Below are positions 10,837-20,980 of a stretch of DNA of 64,000 nt, piece after piece. Within the stretch, counting starts at the first letter, position 1, and every line of letters begins with the position of its first letter. The stretch covers positions 1 through 64,000 of the forward strand of contig JAHDBD010000013.1 of the NCBI GenBank assembly GCA_020630575.1, in the 5' to 3' direction. Both the position numbers and the translations under genes were made by a program. The DNA comes from Bernardetia sp. (GTDB taxonomy: Bacteria; Bacteroidota; Bacteroidia; Cytophagales; Bernardetiaceae). The notes beneath the pieces are model-generated. The model had not been told where the DNA came from, searched no databases, and saw nothing but the letters and a program-made list of their open reading frames with translations.

Positions 10837-12712
10837 ATTTTAATTTCAAATAAACTTCTCCACTTTTGCTATCCTGCACTTGGAACTGAATTTTTGATTG
10901 AAACTCTAAAGGAATAGATACATTTTTCCCAATAACTACAAAATCTAATTGCTTTTCTTTAACAAAAAGCCACTTCAAAGAATCATTACACATTAATTTT
11001 TCATTTCTATTTTCTATCTCAATTTTGTTTTGCATTCTATATTTTGCCCAAACTGCAAAAATATCAGTTTCAGAAAATGAAGAAGTTGCCCTATCTTCGT
11101 AATTTATGCAAGCCATATCTAAATTATAAAAGTGGTCTAAACCTTTTTTAAAAGCTAAATAACGACCTTCAATTTCAAAATTTTCATTTCTATTAAATAA
11201 AATTTTATCATCATAATAATTAGTAGAATGAAAAATAGCTCCTTGTTTTAATTCCTTTTTTTCTATCAATTCTCTTTCAATATTATTCAGATAGTTCTGT
11301 GAATAAATTTGATTGGGTTCTATTTCCTTTAAAAACCAATGTAGCGTAAAAGCAAACCCATAACAAAGTAAAATCAAAAACACAATCTTAGCTTTGTTAT
11401 TCAAATAATTCTGTTTTATCACAAAAATATAAATCAGACTAATTTGTACAGATGGCAAAATGAAATTTCTCAAAAATTGAAATCGTTCTTGATGAAATGG
11501 AAAAAGAAAATAAAAAAATATCCCTCCCAAAACTCCTCCCATAAAAAAGAGTAAAACTGCTGTTGGTGGAGACAACAACAAAGGTAGATTGATAATTTTT
11601 ATAAAATAATTTTTAATTTCAGAATAAAATAGACTCAAAAAAGGAATATAAATCACAAAAAAACCAAATAAATAAATTGCTATTTCTTTAAAAATAGTAG
11701 CTAAGTTAATTTCACTTTCCGATAAAGCTAAAATAGAAACATCTGAACTTGCTACACTTTGAGAAGATTGTGTCAGATAATAAAACAAAAAATAGAAAAA
11801 AGGAATCACAAAAAAAGCTATCAGTTCTAGCTTGTATTTTTGTAGAAAAAGTATTTTTTGTTGATAGAATAAAAAACTTACAATGAAAAAAAGTCCTGTC
11901 CAACATGCAGCCCAAAGTGTAGGAGAGATAATTGGAATCATAAAAATTATCCAAACACAAGCTATATAATTTTTTTTTTGAAAGGATAGAAAAACAGCAA
12001 TCCAAAAAAAATAATGTTCTGAAAGTCCTGTAAAAAGAGTATTTGTAAGCCAATAAGTAGATTGAAAACCCTTCACATCAGAATAAAAAGGAAGATAAAT
12101 TCCACCTAAAAAAAGTAATGCAAATGAGTATATAAAAGTAGCTAGAGATATTTTTTCACATTTTTTTTGCTCAAAAATAGCTATAATTCCTACCCAAACA
12201 CAGACTTGCAATAAAGGAATCGTAAAAAGTGAATAAGCTATATAACCCGAAACAGAAAAAATTTTACTGAAAAATGCTGAAAGCCACAACTCAAAATAAT
12301 GATAAGGAGTAGTTCCTAAGACAGCGTTTGAATCTTGATGAAAAGCAAAAACAGTTTCATAAGAAGAAGTCAGTAATTTTTCAGATAAACGTCCATAAAA
12401 AAAAGAATCTTTTGATGGAATGCGAAAATTAAAATCATTTTTTGCGTCAAAAATTGCATAAATATCAAACACAAAAGCAGCATTCAAAAACCAGATTAAA
12501 ATACTTCCCAAAAGTAGAACCAAAATATATTTCTTTTCTTTAAAAAAAGAGGTTGAAGTTAATTTTTCGATACTTTGAGAAACAAAATATATTGAAAAAA
12601 ATAATAATGGAATCATAATAATTTGAATAGTTTGTCCATTTTTAAAGAAAAACGAAGCAAAAACACTCAAAAAAGAAATACTAAAGAAGAGTAACCAAAA
12701 AAGAAAAGTCAT
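10835..12712 (-). CDS. hypothetical polytopic membrane protein
   Basis: 625 residues, mostly hydrophobic, with about 11-13 predicted membrane helices and a roughly 140-residue soluble C-terminal part (starting around QNYLNNIERELIEKK). A loop after the third helix carries FRIPSKDSFFYGRLSEKLL and a later HYFELWLSAFF. The overall plan resembles GT-C glycosyltransferases and related envelope enzymes of Bacteroidota, but I cannot see a diagnostic DD/DE motif, so no function is assigned. It is divergent from the DUF4271 gene with only 39 bases between starts, so the two share a compact regulatory region. Confidence 0.65.
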   Translation of the reverse strand: MTFLFWLLFFSISFLSVFASFFFKNGQTIQIIMIPLLFFSIYFVSQSIEKLTSTSFFKEKKYILVLLLGSILIWFLNAAFVFDIYAIFDAKNDFNFRIPSKDSFFYGRLSEKLLTSSYETVFAFHQDSNAVLGTTPYHYFELWLSAFFSKIFSVSGYIAYSLFTIPLLQVCVWVGIIAIFEQKKCEKISLATFIYSFALLFLGGIYLPFYSDVKGFQSTYWLTNTLFTGLSEHYFFWIAVFLSFQKKNYIACVWIIFMIPIISPTLWAACWTGLFFIVSFLFYQQKILFLQKYKLELIAFFVIPFFYFLFYYLTQSSQSVASSDVSILALSESEINLATIFKEIAIYLFGFFVIYIPFLSLFYSEIKNYFIKIINLPLLLSPPTAVLLFFMGGVLGGIFFYFLFPFHQERFQFLRNFILPSVQISLIYIFVIKQNYLNNKAKIVFLILLCYGFAFTLHWFLKEIEPNQIYSQNYLNNIERELIEKKELKQGAIFHSTNYYDDKILFNRNENFEIEGRYLAFKKGLDHFYNLDMACINYEDRATSSFSETDIFAVWAKYRMQNKIEIENRNEKLMCNDSLKWLFVKEKQLDFVVIGKNVSIPLEFQSKIQFQVQDSKSGEVYLKLK

Positions 12713-12751
12713 ATTTTAGAAAGAAATTAGCTAGTTTTGTAGTGTAATAAC

Positions 12752-14089
12752 GTGGGCTTTAGTCTGCGAAGTAAAAAATATTTTTATTCTGAAATTAGTG
12801 TGAAAAGTCTTAGCAATTCTCTAATAACTTCTATTTATCTATTTATCTTATTTTTTACAGGATTTTTGAGTGTTCAAAATTCTGCGATGGCTTCGTCTGT
12901 GTTGCCTACTGTTGAATCTAGCTCAATTTATCAAACTTTGAGTGAAAAATGGGTAGTTTATGACGAAGATTTAGAGAGTTATGTTCCTTATTTACCAACA
13001 GTTCATAGTCAGTACAGAGCTTTACATTTGATTTTTGATTTCAATAAAAACCTCTCTGATTATAAGAATAATTATTTAGGCATTGCGTTGCCACAAGATG
13101 CAAAACTATTTTGGAATACTCGTTTTTCTTCTATTGTTACAGAAAAAGAATACATAGAAGTTTCGTTTGATAGCCTGATGAATTTATATTCTGATAAAGA
13201 AAAATTTGAAAATTTTAATGGCTTTTTAATGCTGACAGTTTATCAAGAAAAGCCTCAAAATCAAATACTTGAAGCCTACTCTGCTTATATTCTCACTAAA
13301 AAAAATAGTTTTAGTGAAAGAAAAACAACTAAAAAAGAAGAAATAAATCCAATAACCCTACAAAAACCTAAATTACCTCTTCCAGATTGGATATTAATGA
13401 TAAACTGGCTAATGGTTGGAATTATTGTTGTTTTTTCGGTCAGTATTTATCCTCTAGTTGGTAGAGAAGCATTTGGAGAATTTTGGAGTTATTTTTTCAA
13501 ACCTGCCAAAGCTTTTAAAAGAACCGAACTATTACCTCAAATTGGGTATGTAGTTTATTTTAGTTTGGTAATGGGTTTTGTATGGATTTTTTATAATTAT
13601 GTAGAACTTTATGGAACAACTACAACTAACTTTTTTCTTATAAAAAACAGTCTATTTTCTTTTGTCTTAAATTGGCTTTATGCTGCTTTTTGGTGTTTGT
13701 GTATTGCTATTTTTAGGCTGTTTTGGATTCAATTGATGGGAAAACTTTTCTTCAAAAGTAGTCAGATTAGCGAGCAACATACACAGGCTCTTATCTTAGG
13801 GAATACATTTGCAATGAGTGTAATTTTTATAGCAACAATATTATTCTCTTTCTTAATTGACTCTTTTTATAGTCCTTCTTCAAACACAATAATTAATACT
13901 ACAAATAGTTCTTTCCTCTATTATTTTGTTCTTTCAGTAGCACTTTCTATTCTAACTCACAGTTTGTTAGTTAGTTATTATTTGTTTACACGAACAAATG
14001 CTGGTAAGTTGTATCTTTTTTCGTACCTTTGCGCCACCGAAATAATTCCCCTTTTGATAGTTTCAAAATGGATTATCTCAGTTTCTTAG
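12752..14089 (+). CDS. DUF4271-like membrane protein
   Basis: 445 residues starting at a GTG; no upstream ATG is in frame. The N terminus has a signal-peptide-like helix (ITSIYLFILFFTGFLSV, about residues 26-42), then a periplasmic-type domain to about 205, then some six or seven membrane helices in the C-terminal half (from LPDWILMINWLMVGI to IIPLLIVSKWIISVS). The layout and the position directly upstream of hemD match DUF4271 proteins of Bacteroidota. Function unknown; the recurring neighbourhood suggests a link to haem synthesis or the envelope, but that is inference. Confidence 0.65.
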   Translation: MGFSLRSKKYFYSEISVKSLSNSLITSIYLFILFFTGFLSVQNSAMASSVLPTVESSSIYQTLSEKWVVYDEDLESYVPYLPTVHSQYRALHLIFDFNKNLSDYKNNYLGIALPQDAKLFWNTRFSSIVTEKEYIEVSFDSLMNLYSDKEKFENFNGFLMLTVYQEKPQNQILEAYSAYILTKKNSFSERKTTKKEEINPITLQKPKLPLPDWILMINWLMVGIIVVFSVSIYPLVGREAFGEFWSYFFKPAKAFKRTELLPQIGYVVYFSLVMGFVWIFYNYVELYGTTTTNFFLIKNSLFSFVLNWLYAAFWCLCIAIFRLFWIQLMGKLFFKSSQISEQHTQALILGNTFAMSVIFIATILFSFLIDSFYSPSSNTIINTTNSSFLYYFVLSVALSILTHSLLVSYYLFTRTNAGKLYLFSYLCATEIIPLLIVSKWIISVS

Positions 14090-14374
14090 TTTATTCTTAA
14101 TTAAATCCTCTTATTTTAACAGTTTTTTAGATTAAATACAATTTTACATTAAATTAATCAAACTATTAAATTAGATAAAAGGCTTTTAATTAGATTAGAT
14201 TAACCTTTACAGTTTTAGAATAACCTCTGAATCTGTATTTCATAGTTTGTGTAAATATAAATTATTTTCTGAATAAATCATTATTTGATTAATTATTTAT
14301 TGAAAAGATAGACATATTTAGTTTATATAAACTGTTTTAGTCGTAGTTTTTATCAAACCAATTTTTGCAACGAT
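14090..14374. other. AT-rich intergenic region
   Basis: 285 bases upstream of hemD. No ORF, hairpin or clear TAnnTTTG element. TACCTTTG lies just inside the end of the preceding gene (14023-14030), too far upstream to be a confident hemD promoter. Confidence 0.3.
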
Positions 14375-15175
14375 ATGGCAAACGAAGCGAATGCCTCACA
14401 CCCAACACCTGCACCTAAGCAAATTCGTAGTGTACTGATTTCTCAACCTGCTCCTTTGACTGACAAATCTCCTTATCACGACCTTTCGCAAAGGTATAAT
14501 GTAAAGGTAGATTTCAGACAATTTATTGAAGTGCAGCCTGTTTCTTTACGTGAATTTAGAAAGCAGCGTATCAATATTTTAGACCATACAGCAGTAATTT
14601 TCACAAGTAGAAATGCAGTGGATCATTTTTTTACGCTTTGTAAAGGGCTAAAAATTACTATTCCTGATGACATGAAATATTTTTGTGTTTCAGAACAAAC
14701 AGCTATTTATCTTCCTAAATATATCAATCTTCGCAAACGTAAACTTTTTGTTGGTGAGCGCACGGCAGAAGATTTAAACAAAGTCATTGCCAAGCACAAG
14801 AAGGAAAAATTCTTATTCCCTTGTTCAGATATTCGTAGAGATGATATTCCTAGCTTCTTGAGAGAAAATAATATTGAGCATTCAGAAGCTGTTATTTATG
14901 CAACTGTTTCTAGTGATTTATCCGATTTGAAGAATGTAAATTATGATGTAATTGCATTTTTTAGTCCATCAGGAATCAAATCTTTATTTGATAATTTCCC
15001 TGATTTCAAACAAAAAACTACTCGTATTGCAGCCTTTGGTCCTACAACAGCACAAGCTGTTCGTGACCACAATTTACGCTTAGATATTGAAGCACCTCTT
15101 CCAAATGCACCATCTATGACAGGAGCAATCGAACAATATATTCGTAAAATGAAAGAAGAATTAGGGATTGAATAA
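14375..15175 (+). CDS. hemD: uroporphyrinogen-III synthase
   Basis: 266 residues, predicted to cyclise hydroxymethylbilane to uroporphyrinogen III in haem/sirohaem synthesis. HemD sequences are weakly conserved; the pattern seen is the usual one: an N-terminal strand SVLISQPAP, HTAVIFTSRNAVDHFF near residues 70-85, a central SEAVIYATV, DVIAFFSPSGIKSLFDNF near 190-207, and RIAAFGPTTAQAVRDH near 217-232. The SPSG and GPTTA segments are the most diagnostic. Cytoplasmic. The partners hemC and hemB are not in this window. The adjacent DUF4271 gene is its habitual neighbour in this phylum. Transcription ends at 15231-15285. Confidence 0.88.
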   Translation: MANEANASHPTPAPKQIRSVLISQPAPLTDKSPYHDLSQRYNVKVDFRQFIEVQPVSLREFRKQRINILDHTAVIFTSRNAVDHFFTLCKGLKITIPDDMKYFCVSEQTAIYLPKYINLRKRKLFVGERTAEDLNKVIAKHKKEKFLFPCSDIRRDDIPSFLRENNIEHSEAVIYATVSSDLSDLKNVNYDVIAFFSPSGIKSLFDNFPDFKQKTTRIAAFGPTTAQAVRDHNLRLDIEAPLPNAPSMTGAIEQYIRKMKEELGIE

Positions 15176-15178
15176 GAC

Positions 15179-15207
15179 AAAACAGGATTAAAATCCTGTT
15201 CAATTAA
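15179..15207 (-). repeat. 29-bp hairpin repeat, copy 1
   Basis: Read on the minus strand, this copy matches the one at 53350-53378 at 26 of 29 positions. Stem AACAGGATT/AATCCTGTT with a 2-nt loop, perfect. Two of the three differences form one base pair (A-T here, G-C in the other copy). It begins three bases after the hemD stop codon. Confidence 0.7.
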
Positions 15208-15230
15208 TTAAACTCAAATTCTATTATATC

Positions 15231-15285
15231 AAAAACTCTCTTCTCAACATTCAATTTATTTGACTTTTTGAGAAGAGAGTTTTTT
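15231..15285 (+). terminator. hemD terminator
   Basis: Perfect 17-bp stem (15231-15247 with 15269-15285, core ACTCTCTTCTCAA) with a 21-nt loop and a T-rich end. Confidence 0.75.
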
Positions 15286-15379
15286 GTTTCTATTTAGGAA
15301 GTTGTTTTAATTTTTTCTCCAAATAATAGATTTTGACTTGGCAGAAAGGACTTAATTTTCTTTTTTTTGGTGTATTTGC

Positions 15380-15420
15380 TTTGTCTCCTGCCGTTGTTAG
15401 TGTCTCCAGCAACGACAAAC
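15380..15420. repeat. GC-richer repeat resembling 2049-2169 core
   Basis: Contains TGCCGTTGTTAGTGTCTCC, close to TGCCGTTGTTGGTGTCCTC at 2120-2138, and can fold through TTTGTC/GACAAA and CGTTG/CAACG. It abuts the stop codon of the minus-strand gene and could help end it. Confidence 0.5.
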
Positions 15421-15424
15421 AAAC

Positions 15425-15835
15425 TTAAGCTGAAGGATTCATCACTACACTATAAACAGTAATAGAATTGAGTTCTCTCCCAAAATAAAGTTTGTCTAGT
15501 GCTTCGTACATATTTCTTGCACGAAAATAAGAAGTTTGTAATTCTCTATGTCCGTTATCCTCTTTTGAAACCCACTGAATGGTATAAGAACTATCACGCT
15601 CACGGTAATTGCGAACGTACTCAAACATTTTTTTGAGCGCATCTAGTTTGTCTGTTCCGTGTTCGGTATGAAACAAAAAAGATTGATTGTGACGAGGATT
15701 AACTGTAATTAAATTGAGTTTTACAGTTGTACCTTCTTGTGAATAATCAAAAATAAGACTTCCATCAATTCCCAAATGGTCTTCTATTCCTTTCTGGATG
15801 CGTGCAGATTCTACGTGTATATCGTTTGGTGTCAT
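15425..15835 (-). CDS. conserved hypothetical protein
   Basis: 136 residues, soluble, no signal peptide or membrane helix. I do not recognise a family. The sequence alternates beta-like (GSLIFDYSQEGTTVKLNLIT) and helical (DALKKMFEYVRNYRERDS) segments and ends with LNSITVYSVVMNPSA. Normal codon use and composition support a real gene. It is monocistronic, on the opposite strand to hemD and gyrA. Confidence 0.6.
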   Translation of the reverse strand: MTPNDIHVESARIQKGIEDHLGIDGSLIFDYSQEGTTVKLNLITVNPRHNQSFLFHTEHGTDKLDALKKMFEYVRNYRERDSSYTIQWVSKEDNGHRELQTSYFRARNMYEALDKLYFGRELNSITVYSVVMNPSA

Positions 15836-16023
15836 TTTTTATAAGTTTAATTTTCTTTGTTTTTTTAGTATTATCCGTAAAATTAAGAAAAAATGAAGAG
15901 AGATAGGAAAGAAAAAATGCCCTCTCTACTTTGATTATCTTTAGAATTCAAAAAATTTGATAACAATTTCTCAGGATATGAAAAAATTACTTTTATGTAT
16001 TGAAAGACTACTATATATTAATT

Positions 16024-16515
16024 TTATAAAGTATCACTATCTTTTTTCTGACATTCTTTTATCCATTCTTTTGCCTGTTCCTTATTTTTAAATAAGCGCA
16101 TAATAAAAACACCTGCTGCCTTTTTTTCTAAATCTTGTGCAGAAAGTTTCCCAAAAATATCAGGAGATGTAATATGAGCCATGTAGCGTAACCCTGCTTC
16201 AATAGCTTGTGGCATCCAAAATTCTTGTATCCACTGATTAGCTTGTTGCCAAGGACCTACTAAATTTGTATTATCATTAATGATATAAGGACAATTATTT
16301 TCTTTAATTAAATCCAAAGCAACCAAACAGCCTGCTTTTACATTATTTACATTCACAAACCCAGTCCAATCTGCATAAAGACAATTTGTGTGTGCTTCTA
16401 CATAAACTTCATAAAATACTTTTTCATCAGAATTTTTTAATGTTATCAAAATTATAGTGTTAGGGGTTGTTAAGGTAGTTTTAAAAATAATTGTGATTGT
16501 AAAACGTATTTTCAT
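16024..16515 (-). CDS. hypothetical protein, possible SpoIIAA-like fold
   Basis: 163 residues from the ATG at 16515. The first 30 residues are Ile/Thr-rich and unlike the rest, so the true start may lie further in, near KNSDEKVFYEVY. The body (CLYADWTGFVNVNNVKAGC, PYIINDNTNLVGPW, AGLRYMAHI, FKNKEQAKEWIKE) resembles small SpoIIAA/STAS-like proteins, in which a strand-helix alternation ends with an amphipathic helix. That assignment is tentative. No operon partner. Confidence 0.5.
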   Translation of the reverse strand: MKIRFTITIIFKTTLTTPNTIILITLKNSDEKVFYEVYVEAHTNCLYADWTGFVNVNNVKAGCLVALDLIKENNCPYIINDNTNLVGPWQQANQWIQEFWMPQAIEAGLRYMAHITSPDIFGKLSAQDLEKKAAGVFIMRLFKNKEQAKEWIKECQKKDSDTL

Positions 16516-16861
16516 TAAAAATAGTTAGAAAAAAGAATTTACAGACTATAAATGAGATAGATAACGTAAAAATTAAGCAAAATCCAAATAAAAAACACTG
16601 TTATAAACTTAACCCTTCTATACTCAATTTAGGACATTAAAAACGTTGTCAAATTACCTATTTTTTCGTAACTTGCAGAGTTGTTTTTCAAGGAAATTTT
16701 ATAGCAAAAACAACTGAAAAATTATTATTCTAACGCAAGATTATATCTTGTGTTTTCTATGTAGGTACAGCCTTACAAAAAGAGAACATCTAAGCAAATG
16801 CTTGAATGAGAAATTAGAATCAAGAATTTCAATTTAATATAGTTTTATTACTAGATAATAT
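16516..16861. other. gyrA upstream region with leader hairpin
   Basis: 346 bases. TATTTTTTCG at about 16660-16669 resembles a -7 element with one inserted T, near a TTG some 15 bases upstream. A hairpin AACGCAAGAT (16732-16741)/ATCTTGTGTT (16745-16754) with a 3-nt loop lies in the presumed gyrA leader. No ORF. Confidence 0.4.
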
Positions 16862-19564
16862 ATGGCAGATATAGAAAATGGTTCAGAAGACCTGTTAGAT
16901 GATGGAAACAGTAATATCATTCCTGTAAGTATTGAGGACGAAATGCGAACGGCATACATTGATTATTCGATGTCCGTTATTGTTTCTCGTGCTTTACCTG
17001 ATGTACGTGATGGTTTAAAACCTGTCCACCGTAGAGTGTTGTATGGAATGTCAGATTTGGGAGTTTATCACAATAAAGCTTACAAAAAATCGGCTCGTAT
17101 TGTAGGTGAGGTTTTGGGTAAGTACCACCCTCATGGCGATTCGTCTGTTTATGAAACAATGGTTCGTATGGCGCAGGAGTGGTCGCTTCGTTATATGCTC
17201 GTCGATGGACAAGGAAACTTTGGCTCTATTGATGGCGATAATGCAGCAGCAATGCGTTATACAGAGGCACGTATGCAGCGTTTGGCTGAGGAAATGTTGG
17301 CAGATCTGAACAAAGAAGTGGTAGATTTTATTCCAAACTTTGATGATTCCTTAACAGAGCCTTCTGTTTTACCAGGAAAATTACCTAACCTTTTGGTAAA
17401 TGGTTCGTCTGGTATTGCTGTTGGTATGGCTACCAATATGGCTCCTCACAACCTTACAGAAGTCATTGATGGAATTATTGAGTATATCAAAAATCCAGAA
17501 ATTACAGTTGAGGAACTTACAAAATTTGTAATTGCACCTGATTTTCCAACTGGAGGAATTATTTACGGCTACACAGGAGTAAAAAAAGCATTAGAAACTG
17601 GACGTGGAAGAATTGTGATGCGTGCCGTTGCAACTATACACACGGACAAAAATAATCGTGAACAGATTATTGTAACAGAAGTTCCTTATCAAACCAACAA
17701 AGCAACACTGATTGAAAAAACGGCTGCTATGGTTAACGAAAAGCGTATTGAAGGAATTTCTGCTATTCGTGATGAGTCAGATAGAAATGGTTTGCGTATC
17801 GTTTATGATATTAAGCGTGATTCGATGGCAAATGTAGTTTTGAATCAGCTTTTCAAATATACAGGACTTCAAACTTCTTTTAGTGTAAACAATGTTGCAC
17901 TTGTGAAAGGTCGTCCAAGAATTTGTAATCTTAGAGATTTAATTAGTTATTATGTCGAACACAGACACGAAATTGTTGTTCGCAGAACAGAATATGACCT
18001 TAGAGAAGCTAAAAAACGTCTTCATATTTTAGAAGGTCTTTTGAAAGCTCTTGATGTAATTGATTTAGTAATTGCGACAATTCGTAGCTCAAAAGATGCC
18101 GAAGAAGCAAGAAATGTTTTGACAGGTGAAGGACAAATGAACACAGAGAGTCGTTTCTTCAAAGACATTGCTGTTCCAAGTGGTTTTGTATTTGATTTTT
18201 CAGAAATTCAAGCTAAAGAAATTTTGGGAATGCGTCTTCAACGTCTTACAGGACTAGAACGCAACAAAATCCAAAACGAACACGATGCACTTGTTTTGAC
18301 AGTAGAAGATTACGAAGATATTTTAGCTAGAGTAGAACGTCGTATGGAAATTATTACGGAGGAACTACTTGAACTTAGAGAAAAATATGGTGATGAGCGT
18401 CGTACTCAAATTGTTCATAGCGCAGAAGATATTGATATTGAAGATTTGATTGCTGAACAAGAAATGGTAATTACTATTTCTAATGAAGGTTATATCAAAC
18501 GTACTTCTTTATCAGAATACAAATCACAAGCCCGTGGAGGAAAAGGTTCAAAAGGAGCAACTACAAAAGCAGATGATTTTGCAGAACACTTGTTTGTAGC
18601 TTCTACGCACAACTATTTATTGATTTTTACAGACTATGGAAAAGTATATTGGTTAAAAGTATATGCCATTCCAGAAGGCTCAAAAACATCAAAAGGTCGC
18701 CCACTTCAAAATCTTATTTCGATAGAAACAGGTGAAAAAGTACAGACTGTTATTAATGTAAAAAGTCTGAAAGACGAAGATTATATAAATAACAATAATC
18801 TAATTTTCTGTACTAAAAAAGGACAAATCAAGAAAACAGTTTTGGAAGCCTATTCTCGTCCTCGTCAAAATGGAATTAATGCCATTACGATTAATGAAGG
18901 CGACGCACTTCTAGATGTTCGTTTGACAGATGGAAACAACGAAATTATTATGGCTGTTGGTTCGGGTCGTGCGATTCGTTTCAACGAAACACAAGTTCGT
19001 CCGATGGGAAGAACAGCATCAGGAGTTCGTGGAATTTCTGTAAAAGAAGGTGATGAAGTAATTGGAATGGTTTGTCTGAACCGTCCAGATTCAAATCTCT
19101 TAGTCGTTTCTGAAAAAGGATATGGAAAACGCTCTGATGTAGAAGATTATAGAGTTATCAAACGTGGTGGAAAAGGAGTAACTACTCTCAAAATCACAGA
19201 AAAAACAGGTACTTTGATCGCCATAAAAGAGGTAATCGATACCGACCATTTGATGATTAGTAGAAAATCAGGTGTCATGATTCGTTTTGCAGTTTCCGAA
19301 CTTCGTACTATGGGACGTGCTACACAAGGCGTTCGTCTGATAAATTTAGCAGAAGGAGACCAAATAGCTTCTGTTGCTAAAATTGAACATATAGAAGAAG
19401 AGTTAGAAGATATTTTATTGGAAGAAGGAATGGAAAATCCAAATACAGAGGTAAATGGAGAAATTGCTACAAATCTTGCTAATGAAGCCAATAATTCTGA
19501 AAATGGAAGTCATTCTGAAAATGATGATACAGAAACTGATGAAAATTCAGAAGATGTAGAATAA
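16862..19564 (+). CDS. gyrA: DNA gyrase subunit A
   Basis: 900-residue breakage-reunion subunit of gyrase. The active-site tyrosine is Tyr133 in [10 protein letters not shown]. The quinolone-resistance region reads [10 protein letters not shown]: Ser94 and Glu98 stand at the positions of E. coli Ser83 and Asp87. Ser is the sensitive state, and Glu at the second position is common outside enterobacteria. The C-terminal beta-pinwheel has a GyrA box written QARGGKG (canonical QRRGGKG), which favours gyrase over ParC. The last 40 residues are acidic and Asn/Glu-rich. gyrB is not in the window, as is common in this phylum. Monocistronic, with a terminator at 19597. Confidence 0.96.
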   Translation: MADIENGSEDLLDDGNSNIIPVSIEDEMRTAYIDYSMSVIVSRALPDVRDGLKPVHRRVLYGMSDLGVYHNKAYKKSARIVGEVLGKYHPHGDSSVYETMVRMAQEWSLRYMLVDGQGNFGSIDGDNAAAMRYTEARMQRLAEEMLADLNKEVVDFIPNFDDSLTEPSVLPGKLPNLLVNGSSGIAVGMATNMAPHNLTEVIDGIIEYIKNPEITVEELTKFVIAPDFPTGGIIYGYTGVKKALETGRGRIVMRAVATIHTDKNNREQIIVTEVPYQTNKATLIEKTAAMVNEKRIEGISAIRDESDRNGLRIVYDIKRDSMANVVLNQLFKYTGLQTSFSVNNVALVKGRPRICNLRDLISYYVEHRHEIVVRRTEYDLREAKKRLHILEGLLKALDVIDLVIATIRSSKDAEEARNVLTGEGQMNTESRFFKDIAVPSGFVFDFSEIQAKEILGMRLQRLTGLERNKIQNEHDALVLTVEDYEDILARVERRMEIITEELLELREKYGDERRTQIVHSAEDIDIEDLIAEQEMVITISNEGYIKRTSLSEYKSQARGGKGSKGATTKADDFAEHLFVASTHNYLLIFTDYGKVYWLKVYAIPEGSKTSKGRPLQNLISIETGEKVQTVINVKSLKDEDYINNNNLIFCTKKGQIKKTVLEAYSRPRQNGINAITINEGDALLDVRLTDGNNEIIMAVGSGRAIRFNETQVRPMGRTASGVRGISVKEGDEVIGMVCLNRPDSNLLVVSEKGYGKRSDVEDYRVIKRGGKGVTTLKITEKTGTLIAIKEVIDTDHLMISRKSGVMIRFAVSELRTMGRATQGVRLINLAEGDQIASVAKIEHIEEELEDILLEEGMENPNTEVNGEIATNLANEANNSENGSHSENDDTETDENSEDVE

Positions 19565-19596
19565 TTTTTTTTTGCATTATACTTGCATTAACTTTG

Positions 19597-19629
19597 GAAG
19601 TTCTATTTTTGTAAAGGAAATAGAACTTC
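19597..19629 (+). terminator. gyrA terminator
   Basis: Perfect 12-bp stem GAAGTTCTATTT/AAATAGAACTTC with a 9-nt loop, then ATTTTTTT. Confidence 0.85.
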
Positions 19630-19717
19630 TATTTTTTTATAAAAAATCAATTTCAAAATAAATATCACACTTATTTTAATGTGTGATGAATCCAATAATT
19701 CAAACTCATTTTATACA

Positions 19718-20926
19718 ATGACAAAATCAATTTTAAAATCAATAATAGTAGGAACTGCATTTGTAGCAGGTTCATTTCTTACAAATGAAGCTATTGCACA
19801 AAATGGAGCTTTAACCAGTGCTGAGTTTTTTGCAACACCTCAAGAAGGGAATTACGAAAAAGCACTAGAAAAAGTTCGTCAAGCAAGTTATCATAAGAAA
19901 ACAGAAGGAACAGCTAGAACTTGGTACACAAGAGCAAAAGTTTTTACTGCTATTGTTGAGGCAGGAGCAGAAGACGAAAAAGTGGCAGCCCTTGTAGTAA
20001 ATCCAATAGATAGTGCTTTTGCTTCTATGACAAAGGCATTAGAAGTAGAAAAAGCCGAAGGAGATGATAAATATACTAAACGAATAGAAGACCCAGCTTT
20101 TCAAAGTGATTTAGGAATGGAGACAGGTTTGCAAGTTCGCTTGAAAAATGCTATTCTTAATAACGTACAGAAATACCAAGATGCAGAAGACTTTGTGAAA
20201 GCTTACGAAACTATGCTTCCCCTTGCTACTTATCTTTCTACTGATACTACAAACTTGATTTATACTGCTTACTTTGCTAATAAAGCTGAAAAACTAGATA
20301 AATCAGCTTTTTTTTATGAAAAACTTGGCAACATAGAAGAATATACAGGTGCAGTAGAAGCTTATCAGTCAGCTGCTTATTCATATTATAAATTAGAGGA
20401 TAGTACAAACTTTGTTAGAGTATTAGAAAAAGGAGCAGAACGTTTTCCACAAGAACCTTATTTCCTTACTAATATTGCTGATGTATATATCCAACGTAAA
20501 GACTATCCTAAAGCAATTGAAATACTTAAAAAAGTAAGTGAAATAGAACCAAGCACAAAAACTTTTACAAATATTGCCATTATGTATCAATCTGAAGGGC
20601 AACCTGAAAAAGCTGTGGAATATTATCAAAAAACGTTGGAATTAGATGCTCAAGATTATGATGCTACTTTCGCTTTAGCTCTTCATTACTACAAAGAGGC
20701 TATAAATGTATATAATGAATTGAAACCAGAGGAACAAGACTCTAAAGGTGAGAAAATGAAACCTGTTATTGCAAGTGCAGATAAGTCTATCATGTATGCA
20801 AAAAAAGCTCTAGAAATAAATAATGATGATGTAACACTTTATAATATGCTCAAAGATCTATATGTTATGAAGGAAGATCAGAAGAACATTGACTTGATGA
20901 AAAAGAAAATAGCAGAGAATAAATAG
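19718..20926 (+). CDS. secreted TPR-repeat protein
   Basis: 402 residues from the ATG at 19718. The frame extends to an ATG at 19679, but the added 13 residues (MCDESNNSNSFYT) are polar and would precede the signal peptide, so the inner start is preferred. MTKSILKSIIVGTAFVAGSF then LTNEAIAQ gives a signal peptide with a likely cut after AIAQ or AIA. The mature part is a series of tetratricopeptide-like helices; clear units are PYFLTNIADVYIQRKDYPKA, TFTNIAIMYQSEGQPEKAVE with YYQKTLELD, and a last unit around SIMYAKKALEINNDD. TPR arrays bind partner proteins; in Bacteroidota many are periplasmic or outer-membrane associated. Partner unknown. Ends at the terminator 20949-20980. Confidence 0.8.
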   Translation: MTKSILKSIIVGTAFVAGSFLTNEAIAQNGALTSAEFFATPQEGNYEKALEKVRQASYHKKTEGTARTWYTRAKVFTAIVEAGAEDEKVAALVVNPIDSAFASMTKALEVEKAEGDDKYTKRIEDPAFQSDLGMETGLQVRLKNAILNNVQKYQDAEDFVKAYETMLPLATYLSTDTTNLIYTAYFANKAEKLDKSAFFYEKLGNIEEYTGAVEAYQSAAYSYYKLEDSTNFVRVLEKGAERFPQEPYFLTNIADVYIQRKDYPKAIEILKKVSEIEPSTKTFTNIAIMYQSEGQPEKAVEYYQKTLELDAQDYDATFALALHYYKEAINVYNELKPEEQDSKGEKMKPVIASADKSIMYAKKALEINNDDVTLYNMLKDLYVMKEDQKNIDLMKKKIAENK

Positions 20927-20948
20927 TTTTTTCTCTTTTGCATTATAC

Positions 20949-20980
20949 AAATCCTATTTATTGAAAAATAAATAGGATTT
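20949..20980 (+). terminator. terminator of the TPR gene
   Basis: Perfect 14-bp stem AAATCCTATTTATT/AATAAATAGGATTT closed by the stable tetraloop GAAA, followed by a T run. Confidence 0.9.
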
